NCBI GenBank assembly: GCA_026989015.1
Contig: JALSKD010000173.1
Coordinates: 1 to 44,247 of the forward strand
Length of the DNA: 44,247 bases
Direction: 5' to 3'
DNA from: Gammaproteobacteria bacterium
GTDB taxonomy: Bacteria > Pseudomonadota > Gammaproteobacteria > GCA-001735895
Positions within the stretch are counted from its first letter, which is position 1. Every line of letters starts with the position of its first letter. Both the position numbers and the translations under genes were made by a program. Positions 11,500 through 18,530 of the stretch are shown one piece after another. Under the pieces are notes generated by a model, which saw nothing but the letters and a program-made list of their open reading frames with translations, was not told the origin of the DNA and did not search any database.

Positions 11500-12191
11500 G
11501 GGGATGACTCCTCGGGGTTGCCGGCGGCAAACGGCCGGCCATTGGAACGGATCGAAAGGTCATCGGACGGCGTGCAGACCCAGAGGATCTCGGCATCCTG
11601 TTCGCTTTCGGAAACACAGACATGACCCATGCCCGCGTCGTAATAGATACTGTCGCCGACACCCAGCGATACCGGCTCGTAGAATTCGCTGTAGAAGACG
11701 ATGCGCCCCGACAGGACCAGCAGAAACTCCTCGCCGGAATGACGCACCCAGTCGGGGAAATCCTCGAAGCGCCGCGCATGCACCACCGACTTGAAGGGCA
11801 CCATGCGCTTGTGCGTCAGCTCGGTGGCCAGCAGCTCATGGTCATAGGTAGTGGTCGGGTGGGGCCGGCCCTCGCCGGCGCGTGTCACCGTGCGGCGACC
11901 GGAAGCCAGCGGCTCCTGGCTGGGCTGGAACAGCTGCGGAATATCGATGCCCAGACCGGCCGCCAGCTTCTGCACCACCTCGAAGGATGGCGACACCTGT
12001 TCGTTCTCGATCTTCGACAGGGTGGATTTGGCCAGCCCGGTACGGCGGCTGACATCGTCCAGCGTCAGGCCGTGGCTGCGCCGCAGCTCGCGCACCTTCT
12101 CGCCCAGCTTGAGCGGCTGGAACACCGTCTCGGACGGCTGCCCGGAGGCATCCGGCCGGTCGGACTGTTGATCGAAAGCGGGGCTGGACAT
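11496..12191 (-). CDS. XRE-family regulator with C-terminal cupin domain
   Basis: The 231-residue protein has an N-terminal helix-turn-helix (about residues 28-85: LGEKVRELRRSHGLTLDDVS, then TGLAKSTLSKIENEQVSP) and a C-terminal cupin_2 sensor (about 135-205, with HSGEEFLLVLSGRI and YYDAGMGHVCVS). Such XRE-cupin proteins control amino-acid, polyamine or osmolyte catabolism in proteobacteria and bind a small ligand in the cupin. It is the first gene of the glycine operon and overlaps gcvT by 4 nt, so it is probably the autoregulating operon-specific regulator, with glycine or a related metabolite as the likely signal (inference). GAAAC/GTTTC half-sites lie in its upstream region. Confidence 0.88.
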   Translation of the reverse strand: MSSPAFDQQSDRPDASGQPSETVFQPLKLGEKVRELRRSHGLTLDDVSRRTGLAKSTLSKIENEQVSPSFEVVQKLAAGLGIDIPQLFQPSQEPLASGRRTVTRAGEGRPHPTTTYDHELLATELTHKRMVPFKSVVHARRFEDFPDWVRHSGEEFLLVLSGRIVFYSEFYEPVSLGVGDSIYYDAGMGHVCVSESEQDAEILWVCTPSDDLSIRSNGRPFAAGNPEESSP

Positions 12192-12232
12192 GGCGGCATC
12201 GGTTGCGGCAGAAACCCGACTCTAGCGCAACA

Positions 12233-12255
12233 GTTCCTGAAATGAAACAAGTTTC
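12233..12255. promoter_or_regulatory. Candidate operator of the glycine operon
   Basis: Upstream of the XRE-cupin start codon are three related half-sites: GTTCC (12233-12237), GAAAC (12244-12248) and GTTTC (12251-12255). The last two form a perfect 12-bp palindrome GAAACAAGTTTC. Location 40-65 bp before the regulator start suits autoregulation. No confident -35/-10 pair or glycine riboswitch was recognised. Confidence 0.4.
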
Positions 12256-12285
12256 TTATAGGAAATATTTATAAGCGATACAGAA

Positions 12286-12312
12286 ATGAAAAAGGCGCCC
12301 GCAGGCGCCTTC
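12286..12312 (-). terminator. Rho-independent terminator after the PEP-CTERM gene
   Basis: On the minus strand AAGGCGCC (from 12311 to 12304) pairs with GGCGCCTT (12299-12292) around a 4-nt loop and is followed by a short T run, 20 nt beyond the stop codon. Good canonical intrinsic terminator. Confidence 0.85.
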
Positions 12313-12332
12313 TCCAGCGAATGGCGGGTGAC

Positions 12333-13274
12333 TCAGCCCCTGCCCACCCGGCGGCGCGCAATGGCCAGACCGAACAGGCCGGTGCCCATCAGCAACCACA
12401 GCCCCGGCTCGGGAACACTGACCGGCGAATGCTGGACATTGCCGGCAATCGGCGACCCCTGGACGCCGTTCGGATCGCCAAACTGGGAGTAGGCAGAAAC
12501 TCCGTCGTAGTACCCGCACTCACCCTCAACCTCAGCGATCTCCGAATAACAGCCGTCATCACCATAGCCGTCACCGTAGCCGCCGGCCTCCGGCGTAAAG
12601 ACGCCGGCGGCGGCGGTATAGATGTCATAGGTCAGCGTAAAACTCTCGCCGGCGGCAAACACACCAAGATCTAGCGTATCGCTCAGGCCATCCCAGGAAT
12701 AGTACTCGCCTCCCGTAAAGCTGCCCAGCACTTCACCCTCGGTGGTCAGCGTGGTGCCGGTATCATTGGTCAGCAGCCAGGCTGCGCTGCTGAAAAGATC
12801 CACTCCGTCGAGCGAGATACTGACCAGATTTCCGGCCCCGACGAACTCACCGGCATCCAGGGTATCTCCCCAAGGACCGTACGCGGAAAGCGAACCCTGC
12901 AGGATGGTAAAATCGAAGCTGTAGTTCTGATCGACACCCGTGTCGTTGGTAATGGTCAGCGACTGCTGAACATGGCTGACGGACTTGAAGGTATTGTCGC
13001 CACCGGCCGTAGTGTACATCCAGCCGTCCTGATTGGCAGCAGCAGTGGCCCAGGCATAGTTGGAGTTGTCATAGTCATTTGCATAGCCGGAGTAGATACT
13101 GCCACTGGTCACGGAAGTTTCACTGGCTGCAAGCTCGGCCAGGATGGGGTCGATATCCAGATCGGTATTGCCGATTTCAACGGCTGCGCCGGCGGTGAGG
13201 GTGGCGGCTTGCGCCGTCATGGAGGCCAGACCGAAGCCCGCGGCCAGGACGAGCTGTGTCATTTTCTGATTCAT
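12333..13274 (-). CDS. PEP-CTERM sorting-domain protein
   Basis: A 313-residue secreted protein. The start at 13272-13274 follows a GAAGGGAAG ribosome site; a longer frame to 13322 lacks one. Residues 1-24 (MNQKMTQLVLAAGFGLASMT, cut after AQA) form the signal peptide. The middle is acidic, rich in G, S, T, D and Y, with few Lys, and holds a short YGDGYGDDGCYSE stretch with Cys residues. The C-terminal ~25 residues are a textbook PEP-CTERM signal: VPEPGLWLLMGTGLFGLAIA followed by RRRVGRG, for processing by exosortase EpsH/XrtA. Such proteins are surface or floc-matrix components linked to exopolysaccharide. The gene is alone, with its own terminator and an apparent sigma-54 promoter. Exact function unknown. 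Confidence 0.92.
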   Translation of the reverse strand: MNQKMTQLVLAAGFGLASMTAQAATLTAGAAVEIGNTDLDIDPILAELAASETSVTSGSIYSGYANDYDNSNYAWATAAANQDGWMYTTAGGDNTFKSVSHVQQSLTITNDTGVDQNYSFDFTILQGSLSAYGPWGDTLDAGEFVGAGNLVSISLDGVDLFSSAAWLLTNDTGTTLTTEGEVLGSFTGGEYYSWDGLSDTLDLGVFAAGESFTLTYDIYTAAAGVFTPEAGGYGDGYGDDGCYSEIAEVEGECGYYDGVSAYSQFGDPNGVQGSPIAGNVQHSPVSVPEPGLWLLMGTGLFGLAIARRRVGRG

Positions 13275-13347
13275 GTGTCTTCCCTTCGTATTATGTGATG
13301 GAGCAGATACGCGACCTGACAAATCCGTCGCAACGTCCGATTATTCA

Positions 13348-13363
13348 AGCAATTCACAAGCCA
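13348..13363 (-). promoter_or_regulatory. Sigma-54 promoter of the PEP-CTERM gene
   Basis: The minus-strand sequence TGGCTTGTGAATTGCT matches the sigma-54 consensus TGGCACG-N4-TTGCW at all but two informative positions, with the invariant GG and GC at exact -24/-12 spacing. The predicted start of transcription near 13337 leaves a ~63-nt leader before the ATG. PEP-CTERM genes are known to be driven by RpoN with the PrsK/PrsR two-component system, which supports the call. Confidence 0.75.
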
Positions 13364-13415
13364 TAAGCACAAAACAGATAAATTTCAAGGCATTGCACCC
13401 AGATGTGCTTCGGTT

Positions 13416-13433
13416 TGTCAGATTTTATTGACG
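13416..13433. promoter_or_regulatory. Upstream palindrome 1, possible enhancer site
   Basis: TGTCAGATTTTATTGACG is a TGTC-N10-GACA-type palindrome (last base G). It is centred ~88 bp upstream of the predicted sigma-54 transcription start, a usual distance for a bacterial enhancer-binding protein. Confidence 0.6.
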
Positions 13434-13448
13434 GATTTCACACCGGGC

Positions 13449-13466
13449 TGTCCGGAAAATCTGACA
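13449..13466. promoter_or_regulatory. Upstream palindrome 2, possible enhancer site
   Basis: TGTCCGGAAAATCTGACA is a perfect TGTC-N10-GACA palindrome. Its centre is 33 bp from that of palindrome 1, about three helical turns, so both would face the same side of DNA. The two sites also overlap a 16-bp perfect inverted repeat (13411-13426 / 13456-13471). Confidence 0.65.
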
Positions 13467-13505
13467 AACCGGGTTTATGGGTCAATAAATCTTTCTGATT
13501 CACTA

Positions 13506-13534
13506 TTGCCCCGACCCACACTGTGGATTAGCAT
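13506..13534 (+). promoter_or_regulatory. Possible sigma-70 promoter of the ABC importer
   Basis: TTGCCC (13506-13511) and TAGCAT (13529-13534) are separated by 17 bp, about 35 bp before the binding-protein ATG. The match to consensus is moderate. Confidence 0.35.
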
Positions 13535-13568
13535 CCGGTCACCACGACAAAAACAAAGGAGGACGACC

Positions 13569-14909
13569 ATGAACACCCTACCCGGCCTGACACTGGGCCT
13601 TGCCCTGGCCCTGGGCGCAAGCTTTGCCGCCCCGGCCCAGGCGATCGAAAATACGCTGGTTGTGGTTACATCCTTTCCCAAGGATCTGACCCGCAAGTTC
13701 AAGACGGCCTTCGAGAAGAAATACCCCGGCACCCGGGTGGAGATGCTGAAGAAAAAGACCACCGCCGGCATCAAGTACATCCAGGAGACCGCGGGCAACA
13801 ATTCCTCGGACCTGTTCTGGGCCTCGGCGCCGGATGCCTTCGAGGTGCTCAAGGGCGACGGCCTGCTGGCGAAATACAGCCCGAACGCGCCGGGCATACC
13901 GGACAAGGTCGGCGCCTACCCGATCAATGATCCGGATGGCTACTACAGCGGCTTTGCCGCTGCCGGGTACGGCATCATGTGGAACACACGTTACCTGAAG
14001 GCGAAGAAACTGCCCGAGCCCAGAGAATGGGAAGACCTGGAAAAGGCGGTCTATCACGGCCATGTGGGCATGTCCGCGCCGTCGCGTTCCGGCACCACCC
14101 ACCTGACCGTGGAAACCCTGCTGCAGGGCGACGGCTGGGAGCAGGGCTGGGCCAAGTGGAAGTTCATCGCCGGCAACTTCAAGACCGTCACCGAGCGCAG
14201 CTTCGGCGTGCCCGACGGCGTCAACAGCGGTGACTTCGGTATCGGTATCGTCATCGACTTCTTCGGCCTGTCGTCCAAGGCCAGCGGCTTCCCGGTGGAA
14301 TTCATCTACCCGTCGGTGACCACGCTGGTACCGGCCAATGTCGGTGTCATCAACAATGCGCCGCATCCACAGGCGGCGCGGGCCTTCATCGATTTCCTGC
14401 TGTCGGACGAGGGACAGACCATCCTGCTCGACAAGAAGATCATGCGCCTGCCGGTCAACCCAAAGGTCTATGCCAAGGCACCGCCCGACTTCCCTAACCC
14501 GTTCAAGGACAGTTCCATCGGTTCGGCGGTGAAGTTCGATGTGTTGCTGTCCAAGGCGCGCTACAACCTGGTCAATTCGATGTTCGATGTGATGATCACC
14601 TACCGTCTGGATGACCTGCGCAACGCGGTCAAGGCCATCCAGGTCGCCGAGGCGAAGCTGGCCGGCAACGCCAACCCGAAGGCGCAGGCCCTGATCGACG
14701 AGGCCCGCGCGCTGGTCGCGGCGCTGCCGATCACCGAGGCCCAGGCGGCCGACCCGGCCTTCGCCGGCATCTTCAAGAAGAAGCGCAAGAAGGCCACCGA
14801 CACGGTCACCGGCCGTCAGGCCGAGGTCGAACAGCAGTGGGATGAGTTCGTCAAGGCCAACTACGCCAAGGCGCGAAAGCTGGCCGAGCAGGCCGCCTCC
14901 ATGCTCTGA
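13569..14909 (+). CDS. ABC importer periplasmic substrate-binding protein
   Basis: The ATG at 13569 follows a strong AAAGGAGG ribosome site; the longer upstream frame runs through the control region. Residues 1-25 form a signal peptide ending in AQA. The mature start NTLVVVTSFPKDLTRKFKTA and the NSSDLFWASAPDAFEVL segment are typical of family-1 solute-binding proteins of the ferric-iron/PgtC type (type II periplasmic fold). At 446 residues it is ~100 longer than usual: from about residue 345 onward the tail is helical, Ala/Lys-rich (KKKRKKATDTVTGRQAEVEQ). It leads a four-gene set with permease, ATPase and cytochrome c. The ligand (Fe3+, a phosphorylated organic acid or other) cannot be deduced. 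Confidence 0.85.
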   Translation: MNTLPGLTLGLALALGASFAAPAQAIENTLVVVTSFPKDLTRKFKTAFEKKYPGTRVEMLKKKTTAGIKYIQETAGNNSSDLFWASAPDAFEVLKGDGLLAKYSPNAPGIPDKVGAYPINDPDGYYSGFAAAGYGIMWNTRYLKAKKLPEPREWEDLEKAVYHGHVGMSAPSRSGTTHLTVETLLQGDGWEQGWAKWKFIAGNFKTVTERSFGVPDGVNSGDFGIGIVIDFFGLSSKASGFPVEFIYPSVTTLVPANVGVINNAPHPQAARAFIDFLLSDEGQTILLDKKIMRLPVNPKVYAKAPPDFPNPFKDSSIGSAVKFDVLLSKARYNLVNSMFDVMITYRLDDLRNAVKAIQVAEAKLAGNANPKAQALIDEARALVAALPITEAQAADPAFAGIFKKKRKKATDTVTGRQAEVEQQWDEFVKANYAKARKLAEQAASML

Positions 14910-14915
14910 TGCGTC

Positions 14916-14940
14916 GGCCCCCGGTCGCTGACCGGGGGCC
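14916..14940 (+). terminator. Intercistronic hairpin after the binding-protein gene
   Basis: GGCCCCCGGT (14916-14925) and ACCGGGGGCC (14931-14940) form a perfect 10-bp GC stem with a 5-nt loop, 7 nt past the stop codon. No T run follows, so it is more likely an mRNA-stabilising or partial-termination element that lets the binding protein be made in excess over the permease. Confidence 0.65.
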
Positions 14941-14967
14941 CAGCATTCCGTACTGCCGCCATACGCC

Positions 14968-16656
14968 ATGAGTGTCGCCCGCCACCCCGGCCAGAGCCTG
15001 CTGTTCTGGCTGATTGCCCTGTTCCTGTTGTCCTTCCTGGTGATCCCGGTGGTGCAGGTGTTCTTCGTGGCCTTCGTCGATGTCAACAGCGGCGGCTTCA
15101 CGCTGGTCAATTTCCTCGATTTTTTCCGTTCGTCGCTGTTCCGCGAGTCTTTCTACAACTCTTTCTATGTGGCGGCGATGTCGGTGCTGGTGGCCAGCGC
15201 CATTGCCCTGCCGCTGGCCTATTTCACCACCCGTTTCGAGTTCAAGGGCTCGGTGATCATCCAGAGCCTCGGCTTCGTGCCACTGATCATGCCGCCGTTC
15301 GTCGGCGCGGTGGCCATGCAGCTGCTGTTTGGCGAGAACGGCAGCATCAACCTGCTGCTCGACGAATACCTGGGCTTTACCGTACCGTTCATGAAAGGGC
15401 TCAATGGCGTCATCTTCGTGCAGAGCATCCATTACTTTCCGTTCATCCTGATCAACCTGTCGGCCTCACTGAACAACATCGACCGTTCGATGGAGGAATC
15501 GGCACAAAACCTGGGCAGCTACGGCATGCGCCTGTTCCGGCGCATCGTATTCCCGCTGGCGATGCCCGGCTATGTGGCCGGGGCCTCGCTGGTGTTCCTC
15601 AAGGTGTTCGACGATCTGGGCACGCCACTGCTGCTGAATGTCAACAACATGCTGGCGCCCCAGGCCTATCTGCGCATCTCGTCCATCGGCATCGACGACC
15701 CGATGGGCTATGTGATTGCGGTGATCCTGGTCGTGTTCTCGCTGTTTGCGATGTGGATCGCCTCGCTGGCGCTGCGCGGCAAGGATTACTCGATGATCCA
15801 GAAGGGCGGCGGCGGACTGGCCAAGCGACGCATGCGCCCCTGGGAGAAGGTCATCGCCTACGCCATCGTGCTGTTGATCCTGCTGCTGGTGCTGTCCCCC
15901 CATATCGGGCTGACCCTGCTCTCCTTCGGTACCATCTGGTCCTACAGCGTGCTGCCCGACGGCTTCACCACCGAGCATTATGCAGAGGTGTTCCGCGAAA
16001 CCCCGGAATACATGCTCAATACCCTGCTCTACGCCTCGCTGGCGGCCACCCTGGACATCATCCTCGGCACCGCCATCGCCTGGCTGGTCTTGCGCAGCAA
16101 GCTGCGCCTGCGCCACTGGCTGGACTACATCGCGATGGCGGCGCTGGCGGTGCCCGGTCTGGTGCTGGGCATCGGTTACCTGCGCAGTTTCCTCGGCGTC
16201 AACATCCCCTTCGGTGACCGACCGCTGGCCACCTGGTGGGTGATGCTGGTGATCGCACTGGCGATCCGCCGCCTGCCCTATGCCCTGCGCGCCTGCAACT
16301 CGGCGCTGCACCAGGTCAGCCGCGCACTGGAAGAGGCCGGCGAGAACCTGGGCGCCAGCCGCATGCGCACCATCTGGCGGGTCACCGTGCCGCTGATGGC
16401 CGGCGGCATCCTGGCCGGCTTCGTCACCAGCTTCGCCACCGCCGCGGTGGAGCTCTCGGCCACACTGATGCTGGTGTCCACCGAGTCGGATGCGCCGCTG
16501 TCCTATGGCATCTATGTCTTCATGCAGTCGGCGGCCGGGCGCGGGCCAGGCGCCGCCCTGGGCATGGTGGCGGTACTGATCGTCGCCACCGGCACCTACC
16601 TGTCGCACCGCATCATCGAAAAGAGCCGTCGTGAACGCAGCTTTGAAAGGGTCTGA
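14968..16656 (+). CDS. ABC importer permease, fused two-domain (FbpB type)
   Basis: This 562-residue inner-membrane protein contains two BPD_transp_1 domains in one chain, each about six membrane helices. The cytoplasmic EAA loops that touch the ATPase are visible in both halves: MEESAQNLGSYGMRLFRRIV near residue 173 and LEEAGENLGASRMRTIWRVT near 453. A polar linker (KGGGGLAKRRMRPWEK) separates the halves. The fused layout is usual for ferric-iron, thiamine and phosphonate-type importers. The ATPase gene starts 2 nt after the stop, so the two are co-translated. Confidence 0.92.
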   Translation: MSVARHPGQSLLFWLIALFLLSFLVIPVVQVFFVAFVDVNSGGFTLVNFLDFFRSSLFRESFYNSFYVAAMSVLVASAIALPLAYFTTRFEFKGSVIIQSLGFVPLIMPPFVGAVAMQLLFGENGSINLLLDEYLGFTVPFMKGLNGVIFVQSIHYFPFILINLSASLNNIDRSMEESAQNLGSYGMRLFRRIVFPLAMPGYVAGASLVFLKVFDDLGTPLLLNVNNMLAPQAYLRISSIGIDDPMGYVIAVILVVFSLFAMWIASLALRGKDYSMIQKGGGGLAKRRMRPWEKVIAYAIVLLILLLVLSPHIGLTLLSFGTIWSYSVLPDGFTTEHYAEVFRETPEYMLNTLLYASLAATLDIILGTAIAWLVLRSKLRLRHWLDYIAMAALAVPGLVLGIGYLRSFLGVNIPFGDRPLATWWVMLVIALAIRRLPYALRACNSALHQVSRALEEAGENLGASRMRTIWRVTVPLMAGGILAGFVTSFATAAVELSATLMLVSTESDAPLSYGIYVFMQSAAGRGPGAALGMVAVLIVATGTYLSHRIIEKSRRERSFERV

Positions 16657-16658
16657 CC

Positions 16659-17726
16659 ATGTCCGTACGCATCGAACTGAACAACATTGACCTCTCCTAC
16701 GGCACTACCCGCGTCATCAAGCAGGTCAGCCTGGTCATCGAACCGGGTGAATTCTTCGCCTTTCTCGGCCCGTCCGGCTGTGGGAAATCGACCCTGCTGC
16801 GGCTGATCGCCGGTTTCGAACAGTGCCAGCAGGGTGATGTGCTGATCGACGGCCGGCGCGTCAACGACCTGCCGCCCTGGCAGCGCGAGGTGGGCATGGT
16901 GTTCCAGAACTATGCCCTGTGGCCGCACATGACCATTCGTCGCAATGTCGCCTTCGGCCTGGAAGAGCGCCGTCTGCCGAAAGAGGAAATCAACCGCCGC
17001 GTCGATGCGGCGCTGGAGCGCGTCGGCCTGCTCGACTATGCCGAACGGCGGCCCAACCAGCTGTCCGGCGGCCAGCAGCAGCGGGTGGCGCTGGCGCGCA
17101 CGCTGGCCATCGAACCGAAGGTGTTGCTGCTCGACGAGCCGCTGTCGAACCTGGACGCCAAGTTGCGCATCCACATGCGTCAGGAGCTGCTCGCGCTGCA
17201 GCGCGAGCTGGATCTGACCACCATATTCGTTACCCACGACCAGGAGGAAGCCAACACCACTTCCGACCGCATTGCCGTGCTGGAAGACGGCGTGGTGCAA
17301 CAGGTAGGCGCGCCGATGGCACTCTACGACCGACCGGACAACCTGTTCGTGGCCCAGTTCCTGGGCAGCGCCAATGTAGTGCGCGGCCAGGTCAGTGAAT
17401 GCGATGGCCGTCCCTGTTTCGTCAGCGAAGGCGGGCTGGAACTGCCGCTGCCCGACGATCTCGGGAACCCCAACCGCGTACAGGCACTGGTGTTCCGCCC
17501 GCAAAACCTGTTGCGCTGCGACGAAAACGACCCGGCGGCCCTGTTCGCCGGCGAGGTGAAACTGCGCGAGTTCCTCGGCAACATCGTGCGCTATGAAATC
17601 GAGGTCCAAAGCGAACGCTTGCTGCTCGACGAACTCTACGGGCGCGGACTCGCCCCGGCTTCCCCGGGCGAGCGCATCGGACTGTCCATCGACCCGCGCG
17701 ACCTGCGGCCAATGACGAATGCCTGA
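16659..17726 (+). CDS. ABC importer ATP-binding protein
   Basis: The 355-residue ATPase has Walker A GPSGCGKSTLLRLIAG (near residue 38), Q-loop VFQNYALWPHM, signature LSGGQQQRVALARTLA, Walker B VLLLDEPLSNLDAKLR and the switch His in FVTHDQEEA. A C-terminal ~110-residue regulatory domain follows (TOBE-like region), as in FbpC/PotA-type importers. It energises uptake through the preceding permease. The cytochrome gene begins 79 nt downstream on the same strand. Confidence 0.93.
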   Translation: MSVRIELNNIDLSYGTTRVIKQVSLVIEPGEFFAFLGPSGCGKSTLLRLIAGFEQCQQGDVLIDGRRVNDLPPWQREVGMVFQNYALWPHMTIRRNVAFGLEERRLPKEEINRRVDAALERVGLLDYAERRPNQLSGGQQQRVALARTLAIEPKVLLLDEPLSNLDAKLRIHMRQELLALQRELDLTTIFVTHDQEEANTTSDRIAVLEDGVVQQVGAPMALYDRPDNLFVAQFLGSANVVRGQVSECDGRPCFVSEGGLELPLPDDLGNPNRVQALVFRPQNLLRCDENDPAALFAGEVKLREFLGNIVRYEIEVQSERLLLDELYGRGLAPASPGERIGLSIDPRDLRPMTNA

Positions 17727-17805
17727 AACCGCACACGACCGGGAACCTCTGCCGCCTACGAACACTCCTATCCCAAACCATCAACCACTGCCCTGAGGGA
17801 CCACC

Positions 17806-18489
17806 ATGAGCCGATTGCCCGTTGTACGACTGGCCCTGCTGGGCTTGGCCGTCTTTTCCACCGCCCAGGCCCAGAACCCGGACACCGGACGCTGGTACAG
17901 CGCCGAACAGCTGGAACGCGGCAAACAGGTGTTCGCTGAGAACTGCGCCGCCTGCCACGGCCCCGATGCAGCCTCCACGCCGGACTGGAAAAAGACCGAC
18001 GCCAACGGCAAGTACCCGCCGCCTCCGCTCGATGGCAGCGCCCATGCCTGGCACCACGACCTGGAGCTGCTGCGGCGCACGGTGCGCGAGGGCGGTGTGA
18101 AGATCGGTGGACAGATGCCGCCGTTCGAAGACCGTCTGTCGTCCGAGGACATCGATGCCGCGATCAGCTATTTCCAGTCCAAGTGGCCCGACGAGACCTA
18201 CCGCAAATGGGCCGGCCGTTTCCCGCCCGATGGACGCATGCCCTCGCTGGACGACATCGAGCGGCTGGCCCGCGGGGAAAATGCCCCCGGAGCGGCATCA
18301 GGCCCGCGGCTGGACTACCTGGAAAAACGGCTTGGACGCAGTGTACCCGGCCCGGCCGACAAGACCCGCCTGCCCGGCCTCTACCGGGTGGAGGTGGGCG
18401 GCAAGACCGTGTTCCTCAGCGAGGATGGCGAGGTTGCGATCATCGGCGACATGATCGACCTGAAACAAGGCCTGCGCATCGGACGCTGA
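17806..18489 (+). CDS. Periplasmic cytochrome c with C-terminal DsbC_N-like domain
   Basis: A 227-residue exported protein. The signal peptide (residues 1-22) ends in AQA. One heme-c site is present, C47-A-A-C50-H51, and the GGQMPPFEDRL segment supplies a likely axial Met104, so residues ~30-125 form a class-I monoheme cytochrome domain. The C terminus (about 185-227) reads LPGLYRVEVGGKTVFLSEDG and then VAIIGDMIDLKQGLRIGR, which resembles the N-terminal dimerisation domain of DsbC/DsbG disulfide isomerases, here without any thioredoxin domain. Directly downstream of the ABC importer, so it may act in the same periplasmic pathway. The cytochrome call is firm; the DsbC_N-like assignment is by eye. 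Confidence 0.88.
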   Translation: MSRLPVVRLALLGLAVFSTAQAQNPDTGRWYSAEQLERGKQVFAENCAACHGPDAASTPDWKKTDANGKYPPPPLDGSAHAWHHDLELLRRTVREGGVKIGGQMPPFEDRLSSEDIDAAISYFQSKWPDETYRKWAGRFPPDGRMPSLDDIERLARGENAPGAASGPRLDYLEKRLGRSVPGPADKTRLPGLYRVEVGGKTVFLSEDGEVAIIGDMIDLKQGLRIGR

Positions 18490-18530
18490 GCGGCGTTATA
18501 CTTGCCGGTTTCCGGCTGCTCCCCCTGCTC

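Larger units (their letters stand above)
13275..13568. other. Divergent control region between PEP-CTERM gene and ABC importer
   Basis: This 294-bp AT-rich stretch holds no gene. It contains the sigma-54 site (13348-13363), two palindromes (13416-13433, 13449-13466) and a possible sigma-70 promoter (13506-13534) for the importer genes. Confidence 0.7.

Noticed and set aside
12192-12290. Glycine riboswitch ahead of the glycine operon
   Set aside because: The leader is short and AT-rich; the conserved tandem aptamer cores were not recognised. A palindromic operator is the better reading.
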